This document shows, piece by piece, positions 46,435 to 57,767 of a stretch of 64,000 nucleotides of DNA. The notes under the pieces were generated by a model that ran no database searches, had not been told where the DNA came from, and saw only the letters and a program-made list of their open reading frames with translations. The DNA comes from Hymenopus coronatus (Eukaryota; Arthropoda; Insecta; Mantodea; Hymenopodidae), in contig CM060888.1 in assembly GCA_030762935.1 (NCBI GenBank), forward strand, positions 116,757,468 to 116,821,467. Reading direction: 5' to 3'. The position numbers were made by a program, and so were the translations under genes. The first letter of the stretch is position 1. The number at the start of each line of letters is the position of its first letter.

Positions 46435-47860
46435 TTACAATAGGTGTAGTTGAGATCAGCTGCAAATATTTTTCCTTTTCAAACAATTTTAACAATTTAT
46501 GTATTTTCTCACTTTGTTGATAAAGGAAATTTGGTCTTCAAGGTTAGCTTTCTGTAAAAAGCAGAGGTAGGAAGTTCGTACCGTTCGCCATTCTCTATAC
46601 AGGTTACGACCGACCGTCTCGCCACATCAAAACAAGCCACGATGGAGCAGTAAACAAACCTGTTGTGAAGTAAATAGCACGTTTTCAGAGAGCAAAAATA
46701 ACTTATGAGACATTCGTAAAAGCACATCTATTTAGAGCATTAATTATGTACAACATACAAATTGCTACATATATAAGGCGGACTCTGACTGATTTCCTTC
46801 ATTACATATGTACATAATGAAAACAGCCAAGCAATTATAACGCGGGTTGTAGTATTTACTGATCGAATGTAAAATAATATAGAAATAATAAAATTAATTT
46901 CTTAAATATTTTCAGACTCTTACTAAGTAAAACCGAAAGCAGAAATTAAACTAAATCTTTACTCATCTGCAGCCATATCATTGAAAAATATGTTTACTTC
47001 TGAAGCCATTAAAATGAAAACTTTATTCTACGTTCCAACAAACAAGATTTATAATGCGAAAAATTTCGTTTCACTTCGCATGATATGATCAGGGTATATT
47101 TTAAATATTTTATTAGTTCTGTTTCAGTATCACCGAGCAAAAAACATTTTTTGGTATCTAAAAGTGCAGCTTGTATGCGACACCTCCCACCAAACCCTTC
47201 ATTCTTTTCAATTACACTTTTAATTTTCATATTTAATTCAGATAATATTCTCGTGAATTAGTAAATCTGTATTGACAGTTCTACATGCCGCACAGATTCA
47301 GTCAGCTCAATGCCTCTGGACTGTAACAGTGTGATAGTTGCGAGTAACTTATTGAACAAACTTGCAATGAAGTTTCTGTGAAGCTGTTCTGTTTCTAGAC
47401 GTTTGAAGTTTGTATACTAGAACTGCCATTAGTTTCTAAATAAGTACGGAATAAGTTCACTGCTAAAAAGCTTACTATGGTTGTAAAAAAATTGATTTTG
47501 CTCATGTTTAAGCAAATAAAGATGTTATTCGAACGCCTTCCTTCCTACCGACATGGTTCTGTTATGCAGTGATATATGTTTTGCAGTTATGGGTTGCACT
47601 CTACTCTAACCTTTGTTCACGCAAGTAGCGCCGGATGGTATTGCCAACTCTTACTTTGCTTGAGGAAATTGGTACGAACTTCCTCGCTCCAGTAATTAGT
47701 TAACGCAAATGATCTAATTTGTTCTTGGAGTAATTTTAATAAGTTTGTTGTATGTATTTTTGTGAATATCATTAAAATGGATTTACAAGTAACCATTAAA
47801 TGCTAGCAGAGAATCAAAAATGAAAATAAATTAGTAGTCCGTTTCAAGTTAAAGTTTTAG
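46435..47860. other. Unannotated DNA
   Basis: A moderately G+C-rich patch at 46570-46640 and another at 47630-47690 lack recognisable features. Short frames on both strands are not convincing. Confidence 0.4.
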
Positions 47861-48732
47861 TTAATATTTTAGTTGGCGGAAAAGAAGTGCTTTATTAAAG
47901 TAATCATAATAATTTATTACATTAAATATGTTAATAGGGTTGAGAAAAAGAAGTAATATTACATTAGAAATGGAAATTGCATTCCTACAACAAGACGATT
48001 TCCAGCAAGAAGTGAGCGTGATTTCGATTTCCAGCTCAAATGTTTTAAATCTAAAGAGATATGAAGTACTTAGACAGCAGAAAACAAATGAATGTCTCCT
48101 TTCCATTTTCACTGGGAGGACAGCCATGAATAAAATGCTCACCTCCCAATAAAAATGCAAATAAATGATTTTAACATGAAATAGAGCAGTAACTCCTAAC
48201 AAAACAGAATTCACTTTAAAAGTAAGTGGTCGTGAATCTTTCCTTAAACAGCCATTTCGGAGGGCCCCGTAAAATCTAATTTCAGATTCATACTTTTCAT
48301 TTTTACTAAAGCGAAGTTGCCCGTAAATATTCTCCGAGGTTATACAAAAAAACGTTACTGTGGAATAACTACGGGAAGAACCCTGCCTTTCCCTGTCTTT
48401 CATATCTCATCCTCCTCCCGGAAATTACGTGGCAGGGGGAGACTTTTACCCCCTTCAACCCCCAGAAACGGTAAACATAAGCGCCTTGTTGAAACTGCCA
48501 CCCGGGATATTCGTTCGCCGATCTCTCAAGCGTTAGGTGACAAAAGTCGTAAACCTCTCCTGACAAACTGAAATTTCGTTCTGAGAAAGTACATGTGACT
48601 TCAAGCGTGCCAACGTCAGATGTGGGTATATTATAGCATGCAACAAATTCTTCTGTGAAAATGTAACACATACTCCTGCAGTATCTTATGTAAATTGTGC
48701 AAATATGCGAAAGATAATTATTATATATACAT
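47861..48732. other. Unassigned region with a 180-codon minus frame
   Basis: The minus-strand frame at 47861-48403 (180 codons) is the longest here outside the LINE. Its predicted product is hydrophobic in the second half, has no domain I recognise, and its sequence is A/T-rich with Phe/Leu/Ile runs as expected of random A+T-rich DNA. At 48400-48560 the DNA becomes C+G-richer. A plus-strand frame (47928-48152) overlaps on the other strand. I do not call a gene. Confidence 0.3.
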
Positions 48733-48836
48733 GCCTTTCTCTACCTATTCTTCAATAAATTATTCTTACTCAATCTTATTCTTCTATATAATTCGCGCTA
48801 ATTAAGATAAATTTTAGCAGAAATTGTGTTATTAGA
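48733..48836 (-). repeat. Family A, reverse end fragment
   Basis: CTTTCTCTACCTATTCTTCAATAAATT... to TTAGCAGAAATTGTG, i.e. the first ~100 bp of a reverse unit. It is then replaced directly by a forward unit, the same arrangement as at 8455-8665. Confidence 0.7.
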
Positions 48837-49677
48837 TTTTTACTTTCTCTACACGTATTATGTACATAGTGTATAGAGAAGGTATTGCACTCCTCCAAAA
48901 ATTCGTTACCAAGATTTCACCGGAAATATATGTTTTGGGGTCCCCTGTATCCAAAAAAAAATATTTTCAGAAAAAGGTCCGTGTGAGTGTCCGTGGGTCG
49001 TGTGACTGTGAACACGATAACTCAAAAACGAAAAGTAGGTAAAATACCAAACTAGGTATTTACGTTTAGTATCTTCCAGGGATGCGACAGGAGGATTTTG
49101 AGAAAAAATCCCCTACCCCAAACTACCCTTTACATGGAAATTTTTCGAACATTTTGATTTTACCAAAAATGGCTCTAACGATTTTGATTAAAATATCGTG
49201 TATTAGAGATATTTGCCTGACAGAAAAACTGTATATTTCGTATTTTCTGGGAATAGCCTCTGAAGACTACTTTATTCTGTGTCAATTTTACGGAATGTTG
49301 CGTAACTGCTAAACCGTAAGAGATGGACAAAAACATACTACACAACAAATGTAGAGCACTTTAAAACACACAATTTATGTTATATACATTTTTTCGTGCA
49401 GTTGATTGCTTTTTAGATATTCCTTATTTGTAGTTTCAGGTATAAAAACATACTTTTGTGAACTCGTGTGCATAAAAAACAAAGGAACTTCATTCACATA
49501 GCAACCAACTTTTGACTATCACTTTAACCTATGGTACCCCCTTATTTCGCTTCTACTAACAAGGAAGCAAGTAATAAGACAATTTCTGCTAATGTTTTCT
49601 CGATTAGATGAAGTAAATAGAACAATTTGTTGCAGAAATATAGAGAAAGTCATGTAAATGGAACACATCAGATTTTT
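48837..49677 (+). repeat. Family A, full-length forward unit (first of a dimer)
   Basis: One of the best copies. It runs from TTTTTACTTTCTCTACACGTATTATGTACATAGTGTATAGAGAAGG to ATAGAGAAAGTCATGTAAATGGAACACATCAGATTTTT, with all interior landmarks. Confidence 0.92.
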
Positions 49678-50368
49678 GGAAAAAGGTCCGTATGTGTATG
49701 CGCGTGTGTGTGTGTCTGTTGACAGCATAGCTCAAAAACGAAAAGACCATTAAATACCAAACTTGGTATTTAAGTTTGGTATCTTCCAAGGATGCTACAC
49801 GCAGATTTTAAAGAAAATTTCCCCACATCCAACTACCCTTTACATGGAACTTTTTTTGGAAAATTCTGAATTTCTCAAAAATTTCTCTAGCGATTTTGAT
49901 TAAAATGTGATCTATTAAAGATATTTACCTGACAAATAAAATGTATATCTTAAATTTTCTGGGAATAGCCTCTGAATTTTGCATAACTGCTAAACCGTAA
50001 GAGATGGACAAAAACTTACCCCACAAGGGTAAGGCATTTTTTTCGTGGAGTTGATCGTTTTTTAATTATTCCTTGTTTTTGGTTTGAGCTTTGAAAAAGG
50101 TATATATTTCTCATACAGGAATTTGTCAACTCCTGTCCAAACAAACAAAGGGACTTCAGTCACCTAGCTACCAGCATTTGTCTATCAGTTTAGCCTATAG
50201 TACTCCCTTATTTCCCTTCTACTTGCATGGAAGCACGTAATAAGACCATTTCGTCTATTTTTTTTTTTTTCTCGGTTAGCATGAAGTAAATATAAGCATG
50301 AGCTTTTTAACAATAATTTGTTGCAGAGATGTAGAGAAAGTCATGTGAATGGAACACATCAGATTTTT
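49678..50368 (+). repeat. Family A, second unit of dimer, hairpin end missing
   Basis: Starts GGAAAAAGGTCCGTATGTG directly after CAGATTTTT of the preceding unit and runs to GTAGAGAAAGTCATGTGAATGGAACACATCAGATTTTT. The AATACCAAACTTGGTATTTAAG palindrome is perfect here. An internal deletion removes part of the CTTTATTCTGG region. Confidence 0.9.
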
Positions 50369-50465
50369 ATTTGTAAGTGCAAGTGGAAAGGAATAATGGA
50401 AATAATTTTTTTAAGAGCTGATGGCTAAGTATTTCTTTGCAATTCCCTTCTCTTTGCCAGAGAAG

Positions 50466-51340
50466 AAAAAAAATCTGATGTGTTCCATTCTCATGCCTTT
50501 CTTTATATCTCTGAAAAAAATTATTGTTAATAAGCTTATCTTTTATTTATTTCATGCTAATCCAGAAAATTTAGCAGAAATAGTCTTATTTCTTGCTGTA
50601 TTGTAAGCAGAAGCGAAATAAGGGAGTACCATAGGTTAAAGTGAAAGCTAAAAGTTGGTTGCTATGTAACTGATGTTCCTTTGTTTGTAGGAACAGGAGT
50701 TGACAAATTCCTGTATGAGAAAAGTATAACTTTTTCAAAGCTGAAACCAAGAAAAATGAATATCTCAAAAAGGATCAACTCCACGAAAGAAATGTATGTA
50801 ACATAAATTGTATGTTTTAACGTGCTCTACATTTTCTGTGGGATAAGTTTTTGTCCATCTCTTACGGTTTAGTAGTTTTGAAAAATTCACTCAGAATAAA
50901 GTAGTCTTCAGAGGCTATCCCCAGAAAATTCAAGATATACATTTTATTTGTCAGGTAAATAGCTTTAATATACGATATTTTAATCAAAGTCGTTAGAGGC
51001 ATTTTTTTAGAAAATCAAAGTGTTCGAAAAAAGTTCAATGTAAAGAGTAGTTTGGGGTGGGGGGATTTTCTCAAAATCTTCGTGTCGCATCCCTGGAAGA
51101 TACCAAAATTAAATACCAAGTTTGGTATTTTACCGACTTTTCGTTTTTGAGTTATCATGTTCACAGACACACGGACACACGGACACACACACACGGACCT
51201 TTTTCTGAAAATACTTTTTTTTGGATATTGGGGACCCTAAAACATATATTTCCGGTGAAATCTCGGTATTGAAATTTTTTGTGGAGTGCAATACTTTCTC
51301 TATTCACTATGTACATAGTGCGTATGGAGAAAGTAAAAAT
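50466..51340 (-). repeat. Family A, full-length reverse unit
   Basis: From AAAAAAAATCTGATGTGTTCC to TTCACTATGTACATAGTGCGTATGGAGAAAGTAAAAAT. It faces the dimer at 48837-50368 tail-to-tail across 97 bp of unrelated DNA. Confidence 0.9.
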
Positions 51341-51707
51341 AGGGTTATATCTGAACATACAACTTATTGGTCATAATTCGAGGAATTGGGGTCGTATTTT
51401 ATTGACGAACCACGGCATTAAGTCCATTAACAGAACAGTTTTTTTTCGTCCTGGCTTTAATGCATGAAAATTCCTATTCTGATTATTTAATGAAACAGAG
51501 ATGTCAGCTCTTTTTGGGAAGGATCGACCATGAACTTATATCCGTATGTGATACACAATTGAATGGATATATTAAGAAGGGCAGTTGGAGTATTACACCA
51601 CTTTTACAGTGAATATTTTCTTGTTTCAATAAAATTGACGTTGTTGACTTGCTATTTGAAGCCAGAGACGCTATCATATGGTATTTTGTGACATTTCAAG
51701 AAAATAT

Positions 51708-51710
<3 letters not shown>

Positions 51711-51742
<32 letters not shown>
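51711..51742. repeat. (TA)n microsatellite
   Basis: Uninterrupted TA dinucleotide run within A/T-rich sequence. Confidence 0.95.
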
Positions 51743-51744
<2 letters not shown>

Positions 51745-52243
51745 TAAAGCAAAGATCCTCTGCGTAATTAAAGTTTCACTAATTATATTGAAAAACGTTT
51801 GATTAGATGTAAAATTATTTCTTATATATACAATTGTTTTCTTAATTTAGAGAAGGATTTTGGCAGAAAATTATTTTAAGATAATCTTTGTATTGTTTCA
51901 ACTATGCTAACATTTATATTACTTATAATTCTAAGTATGCATTTACAGCCTTTGGTTGTTTAGTATGCTTTGTTTATAAAGACCTTCAATCAATGTGAGT
52001 TAAATTTCTCATTAGTTCTTTATACGTAAAAATTAATGCTTCTGAGCATTCAACCCTGTAACTTCAAGGGCCGAAGCACATCATTTCAGTACAAAGACCT
52101 ATCAAATCCTCGCTTAGTGTAGTAAGGTTTAAGAAATATAATAACTTAAAATTGTAAATGAATACCTGATATTTTTCATCTCTCCAAGTAATATCTGTTG
52201 AATGTGTCAGCTGCGACATTTTCACTTTTGAAAGGATTACACT

Positions 52244-52387
52244 TTAGTCAGCGTTGCCGCCAAAAAGAATTTCACTCTTTCTCATCTTGGTATTTCCCTT
52301 CTCCACCCGTTTTCCTTTTGCAGTCTTCATTTCCGATTCCACACGCGTCCTATTCTTGCCGAGGCTCGGGTTTTTGAGTGACGCCAT
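52244..52387 (-). CDS. Small 47-codon frame, possible exon or short gene
   Basis: On the minus strand, ATG at 52387 in the context AGAGATGG opens a 47-residue frame ending in TAA at 52244-52246. The product is Lys/Arg-rich, starting MASLKNPSLGKNRTRVESEM. The surrounding 300 bp are markedly less A+T-rich than the flanks, which is unusual in this window for DNA outside known repeats. I recognise no domain, promoter or splice sites, so it could be a first exon, a short gene or chance. Confidence 0.22.
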   Translation of the reverse strand: MASLKNPSLGKNRTRVESEMKTAKGKRVEKGNTKMRKSEILFGGNAD

Positions 52388-52737
52388 CTCTAATATAACC
52401 ACCCTTCCTTCCAAGATGACAAGAATCTATGAGTTGCTGTACAGAGGAATTCCTCTCTTCCGCGAGTGAAGAGAGCATGTCAGCACGTGTCAGTCACCAA
52501 AATATTACTTAGATTCTCCTCGTCGTTTTCGAGGCAAAAGCTGTTACGAATTCTTTTCCACATGTTCATTTCGAATTCTTTTCAAAAGAATTATACTATA
52601 CCACGTATATATTTCACTTCTGTTTTATAACCTGAGCTTTTCTCTCTCCCCTGCTTGTTCACTTTGGGTCTATTTACGCTTGGAATGGAGATCTCTCATT
52701 TAGATCAATGCTGTCTCCGCAAATTTAATCTACCACT

Positions 52738-53600
52738 TATTACTTTCTCTACAGTACTATGTATATAGTGTATAGAGAAGGTATTGTAATGCACCCAAAA
52801 TTTCGATACCGATACTTCACTGGAAATACATGTTGTGGGTCCCCCTGAATCCAAAAAAAAGCATTTTTGGGAAAATGTCGTGTGTGTGTCTGGACAGCAT
52901 AGCTCAAAAACGAAAATACCGTTAAATGCCAAACTTGGTATTTAAGTTTGGTATCTTCCAAGGATGCGACACAAAGCTTTTCAAGAAAATCCCCCCACTC
53001 TAATTACCCTTTACATGGAACTTTTTTTCGAAAATTTTGATTGTCTCAAAAATGGCTCTAATGATTTTGATTAAAATGTCATATATTAAAGATATTTACC
53101 TGACAAATAATATGTATATCTTGAATTTTCTGAGAATAGCCTCTGGAGGCTACTTTATTCTTGATGAATTTTATGGAATTTTGCGTATCTGCTAAACTGT
53201 AAGAGATGGATAAAAATTTACCACACAGAAAATGTGGAGCACATTAAAACACACAAGTTATGTTATACACATTTTTTTTCGTGGAGGTGATCGTTTTTAA
53301 GGTATCCGTTGTTTTTGGTTTCAGCTTTGAAAAACTTATACTTTTCTTATACAGCAATTTGTCAACTCCTGTCCAAACAAACAAAGGAATTTCAGTCACA
53401 TAGCAACCAGCTTTTGACTATCAGTTTAATCTATGGTTTCCCTTATTTTGCTTCTACTAACAAGGTAGCAAGTAATAAAACTATTTCTGCTAATTTTTTC
53501 TTGATTAGCATGAAGTAAATAGAAGCATAAGCTTTTTAACAACGATTTGTTACAGAGATGTAGAGAAAGGCATGTGAATGGAACACATCGGATTTTTTTT
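52738..53600 (+). repeat. Family A, full-length forward unit
   Basis: From ATTACTTTCTCTACAGTACTATGTATATAGTGTATAGAGAAGG to GTAGAGAAAGGCATGTGAATGGAACACATCGGATTTTT. Interior intact, with a short GT tract. Confidence 0.92.
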
Positions 53601-53720
53601 CATCATTATTAGACAGTCGCATTTTCCCCGAAAATTCTGAGCAGCTCAGAAGTATATAAATTCGCCGATTTGGTAAAACACAAACTTAGGATCATAAGTT
53701 GGTTCCAACATATAGAGCCC

Positions 53721-54929
53721 TCATTATATATATAAATGAATCGCTGAAATGTAAGTACGCGCATCACTTCCGAACAACTGCACCAAATTGAACAATTCTT
53801 CTTTTTTTTTTTTTTTTTTTTTTTTTTCGTTATTGTCGTTACAAGGTTTGTGTAAATGAAAATGTTTAAAAATCATACAGGAATGTTTTTAAAGTACCAT
53901 AATATGTATCAGCATACAGTGTCAAGGGAACGCAATCGGTTAATAGCCGCCAGATGGCAGTGGCACCACGGTTATTTGTTGCTAAATAGCAGGCAGGAGA
54001 AGTGCTGTAGTTTTCCTCCCCATTCAATGTTAAAGTAACGCAACAGTTTATCGAGACAATGACGCAACGCAACAATGAAATTCAAATACATCTTTATGTA
54101 ATAACGGTCTTTTCCTTACTCCTTTCGTTTAAAATAAAGAAGCAAAGAAGTTTTCCTGGCAACGAACACCTATAGTAGTTATTTATTTGCTAGATGGCCG
54201 TAGTACTGATTATTTTTCCTCCCGTTCAATGCAAAGGGAATGCACCCAGATATGAAGACGTAAGATAATATGAAAATCAGGTGCATTTCTTATGTATTAA
54301 CTATCGTTCCCTTGGTCATATCGTTTAAATAAAGAAATAAAAGCGTACTCGTTCCAACTATATTTTTGTTTTCGTAATTCTTTAAAATGAACAATTTATA
54401 AACACATGCACATTAACCAGTAATTCTCCTTGGAATCCGAAAATGGCAGTGAAATGACAGGACCCGGATAATATGTTAACCTACCTATTGCAGATGTTAG
54501 TTATGTGGTACATGAGCTAGATTTCATGATTTCATCACAACATGAAGATACTCCCGCCAGCGTCACACTGCAATTATTGCATTACTCGTAATACATTCGA
54601 TCAAGTAATATTTTGGGTTAAATGGAGAAATTTAATCCTCAAAGCTATCACCAAATAAGAATTTATCAATTGCCCAACCAGATCTAACTTGCTTATGTCA
54701 TTGTTAGCCTTAAAATTATTGTTTTGACATAGAAGAAAATAAAAAGAGGTGGAAACCAGTCGGAGTAAAGGGAAGAAAGATTCGGAAGAAGCATGAATGT
54801 TACTTTGTGACTTTCTGCTTAATGTAATGCATTACCTATTTCAGCATTTATCCGCCACACTATGGAAGCGCTTCCATCTCACTTTTTCGTTAGATATACC
54901 ACCCGTGCGAAACCGTGGCGGGCAGCTAG
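53721..54929 (+). mobile_element. Non-autonomous Helitron
   Basis: The 5' end is TCATTATATATATAAATGAATCG, a TC start with the A/T-rich leader typical of Helitrons. The 3' end is CACCCGTGCGAAACCGTGGCGGGCAGCTAG, i.e. a short G+C hairpin shortly before a terminal CTAG, with T as the next base, as rolling-circle Helitrons require. There is no TIR or target duplication. The internal 150-200 bp is present twice in diverged form (54010-54150 and 54210-54345, both with TTTTCCTCCC-TTCAATG and a TTTAAA-TAAAGAA end). No Rep/helicase frame, so it would depend on an autonomous partner. The base before TC is C instead of the usual A. Confidence 0.78.
53796..53827. repeat. Poly-T tract
   Basis: About 32 T, interrupted by a single C near 53799 at its left, inside the Helitron. 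Confidence 0.9.
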
Positions 54930-55049
54930 TTTGTTAAAATGATATTAGTGTTTTAACTCAGTGTACCTTCATGGCTGTTTATTTGGAACCCTTATTAATA
55001 TACTTGGTAATGGAGAAATTCTATAAATTCATACTTATCACTCATTAAT

Positions 55050-55917
55050 AAAAAAACTAATGTGCTCCATTCACATGACTTTCGCTACAACTCTGCAATA
55101 AATTATTGTTAAAAAGCTTATGCTTCTATTTACTTCCTGCTAATCGAGAAAAAAATAGCAGAAATAGTCTTGTTACTTGCTCTCTTGTAAGTAGAAGCGA
55201 AATAAGGGAGTACCATAGCTTAAAGTGATGGTCAAAAGCTGGTTGCTATGTGACTGAAGTTCCTTTGCTTGTTATGGACACCAGTTCACAAAGTCCTGTA
55301 TGAGAAAAGTATGTTTTTTTATAGCTGAAACCAAAAACAAGGAAAATCTCAAAAAAATGTATATAACATAAATTGTGTGTTTTAAAGTGCTCTACATTTA
55401 TTGTGTGGTAAGTTTTTGTCCATCTCTTATGGCTTAGCAGTTATGCAAAATTTCGTGAAACTGACCCGAATAAAGTAGTCTTCAGAGGCTATTCCCAAAA
55501 AATTCAAAATATACATTTTATTTGTCAGGTAAATATTATTAATATACGATATTTTAATCAAAATCGTTAGAGCCATTTTTAAGAAAATCAAAATTTTCGA
55601 AAAATGTTCCATGTAAAGGGTAGTTTGGGGTTGTGGGATTTTTCTCAAAATCTTCGTGTAGCATCCCTGGAAGATACTAAACTTAAATACCAAGTTTGGT
55701 ATTTTGCCGACTTTTCGTTTTTGAGTTATCGTGTTCACAGGCACACGGACACACTGACACACACACGCACACGGACCTTTTTCTAAAAATACTTTTTTTG
55801 GATACAGGGGACCCTAAAACATATATTTTCGGTGAAATCTCGGTATCGAATATTTTGGTGGAGTGCAAAACCTTCTCTATACACTATGTACATAGTGCGT
55901 ATAGAGAAAGTAAAAAT
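55050..55917 (-). repeat. Family A, full-length reverse unit (first of a tandem pair)
   Basis: From AAAAAAACTAATGTGCTCC to ACACTATGTACATAGTGCGTATAGAGAAAGTAAAAAT. Perfect hairpin. The long minus-strand frame at 55427-55762 (111 codons) lies in the conserved interior, from the CA tract through the CTTCCAAGGATG block. Confidence 0.92.
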
Positions 55918-56811
55918 CTGATTGCTACACTCACATGACTTTCTCTAGCTGTTCCACAAACTTCTTACATAAGACAATTCTTCTTTCTGCACCTTGCTAA
56001 TCGAGGTACTCATTAGCACAATGTTCTTATTACTTGGTTCGTTATAAATAGGAAGAAAATAAGGGAATACACTAGGCTAAACCAATAGTCAAATGTTTTA
56101 AAAGCTGTCGTTACGCGATTGTCATTACAGATCGCTTCTTTTCTTGGCCAGGAGTAGAACAAAAGAAAAACGGACACTCCTGTCTGAGAAAAGTATAAGT
56201 ACTTCACAACTGAAACTAATAACAATGAGTACCTCGAAAACGGTAAGCTCCACGAGAAAAATGTATATGACATAACTTGTGTATTTTAAAACAACCTACA
56301 TTTTTTGTACAGTAAGTTTTTGTCTATCTCTTGCGGTTTACTAGTTATGCCAAATTAAGCAAAATTCATCCAGAGTAAACAGGTCTTCAGAAGCTATTCA
56401 CATAAAATTCAAGATATGCATTTTATTTTCTAGGTAAATATCTTTAATATACGATATTTTAATCAAAATCGTTAGAGTCATTTTTAAGAAAATCAAAATT
56501 TTCGAAAAATTTTCCATGTAAAGGGTAGTTTGGGGTTGGGGGATTTTTCTCAAAATTTTTGTGTAGCATCCCTGGAAGACACTAAACTTAAATACCAAGT
56601 TTGGTATTTTACCGACTTTTCGTTTTTGAGTTATCGTGTTCACAGACACACGGACACACACACGGACCTTTTTCTGAAAATGCTTTTTATGGATACAGGA
56701 GGTCCTAAAACATGTATTTCCTGTGAAATCTCGGTATCGAATTTTTGGGTGGAATACAATACTTCTCTATCCCTATGTACATTGTACATACGGGGCTAGA
56801 GAAAGTAAAAA
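55913..56811 (-). repeat. Family A, second unit of tandem pair, variant subtype
   Basis: Starts AAAATCTGATTGCTACACTCACATGACTTTCTCTAGCTGTTCC, overlapping the AAAAAT of the preceding unit, and ends CCCTATGTACATTGTACATACGGGGCTAGAGAAAGTAAAAA. Its first ~250 bp and hairpin sequence differ from the 55.0-kb unit and resemble the 32.3-kb copy, marking a second subtype. Confidence 0.88.
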
Positions 56812-57767
56812 AGCGTACAAAGTTTTTATCAACTCTCTCGTAATTAAAAACTTGTTGAGCATATATTCTCTAGGTTTATACTCTAAAAAACCAGTTTTCT
56901 CTTGTCATTTGTGTTACTATTATATCCATAATGGTACTTTTTTAAGATGTATGTATACAATTTCTTAAGATGACAGTTCATCATCTGAAGCTTGATGTAA
57001 GAAAAAATTTGGAAATATCACCACTTGTTAAAATTTGTAACACTGGAAACGCAGTTTTGGCTTATGAAGTATGAGAGATTGTTAAATTAACAGGTTGTTT
57101 GAATCGATGAAATAAAGTTTGTTAGTTTACTCAGTCTTTAACCCTTACTTCTATTAATGAAATCTTATTTCAGAGAGGACCCAAAATGCCTAACCTAGCG
57201 TAATATTTGCGATAGTTCAGTTTCTCTTGAACTAGGATAAAAGTTCATAAGGAACTTCTGGTCATGTCTCAACGTCTCTAACAGAGGTGCTGATACAGTA
57301 TATATCGACAAAAACATCTAAAGGACATGGTTTTAGATCCGATATTTCGATTGAAAGGGAATGCTACACAGCAAGCGAAGAAAAGAAATGTATTAAGCAA
57401 TGTTATGTTTCTTTCCTGGTAAACTGTATCACCATTCCTATTATACTTAGCATTCTGAGATATTTAAAAATGCTAAATCTTAAATTTACTAGTATACTGA
57501 ACCAGATACTAAAACATGCACTACCACTTGCACGTCAATAATCATTAAATAATTTGTTCTGTTATTTTACTTAAAGTTAATGGAAATAATTAAATTTCAA
57601 CGATTGTTTATTTGTATTTAACTGTTTTTATATTTATATTTAGATGTTATGTTCTGTTTCCTGGATATCTCTAGTCAATTCACTTGAGGACAGTTGATTG
57701 CTTTAATTATTTTTATAGATACGGATTTTAGTCCTAAGTGTATCACAGGATTCTGTTTTATTTGTAA
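56812..57767. other. No recognisable feature
   Basis: No gene or repeat recognised. The 84-codon frame at 57287-57541 has no recognisable motif. Confidence 0.4.

Larger units (their letters stand above)
51341..52737. other. Unannotated DNA with a (TA)n tract
   Basis: Perfect (TA)n lies at about 51711-51742. A less A+T-rich segment at 52240-52540 contains the small minus-strand frame described next. Confidence 0.45.

Noticed and set aside
47861..48403. 180-codon minus-strand open frame
   Set aside because: No recognisable domain. The composition is what random A+T-rich DNA gives, and overlapping frames are open on the other strand.
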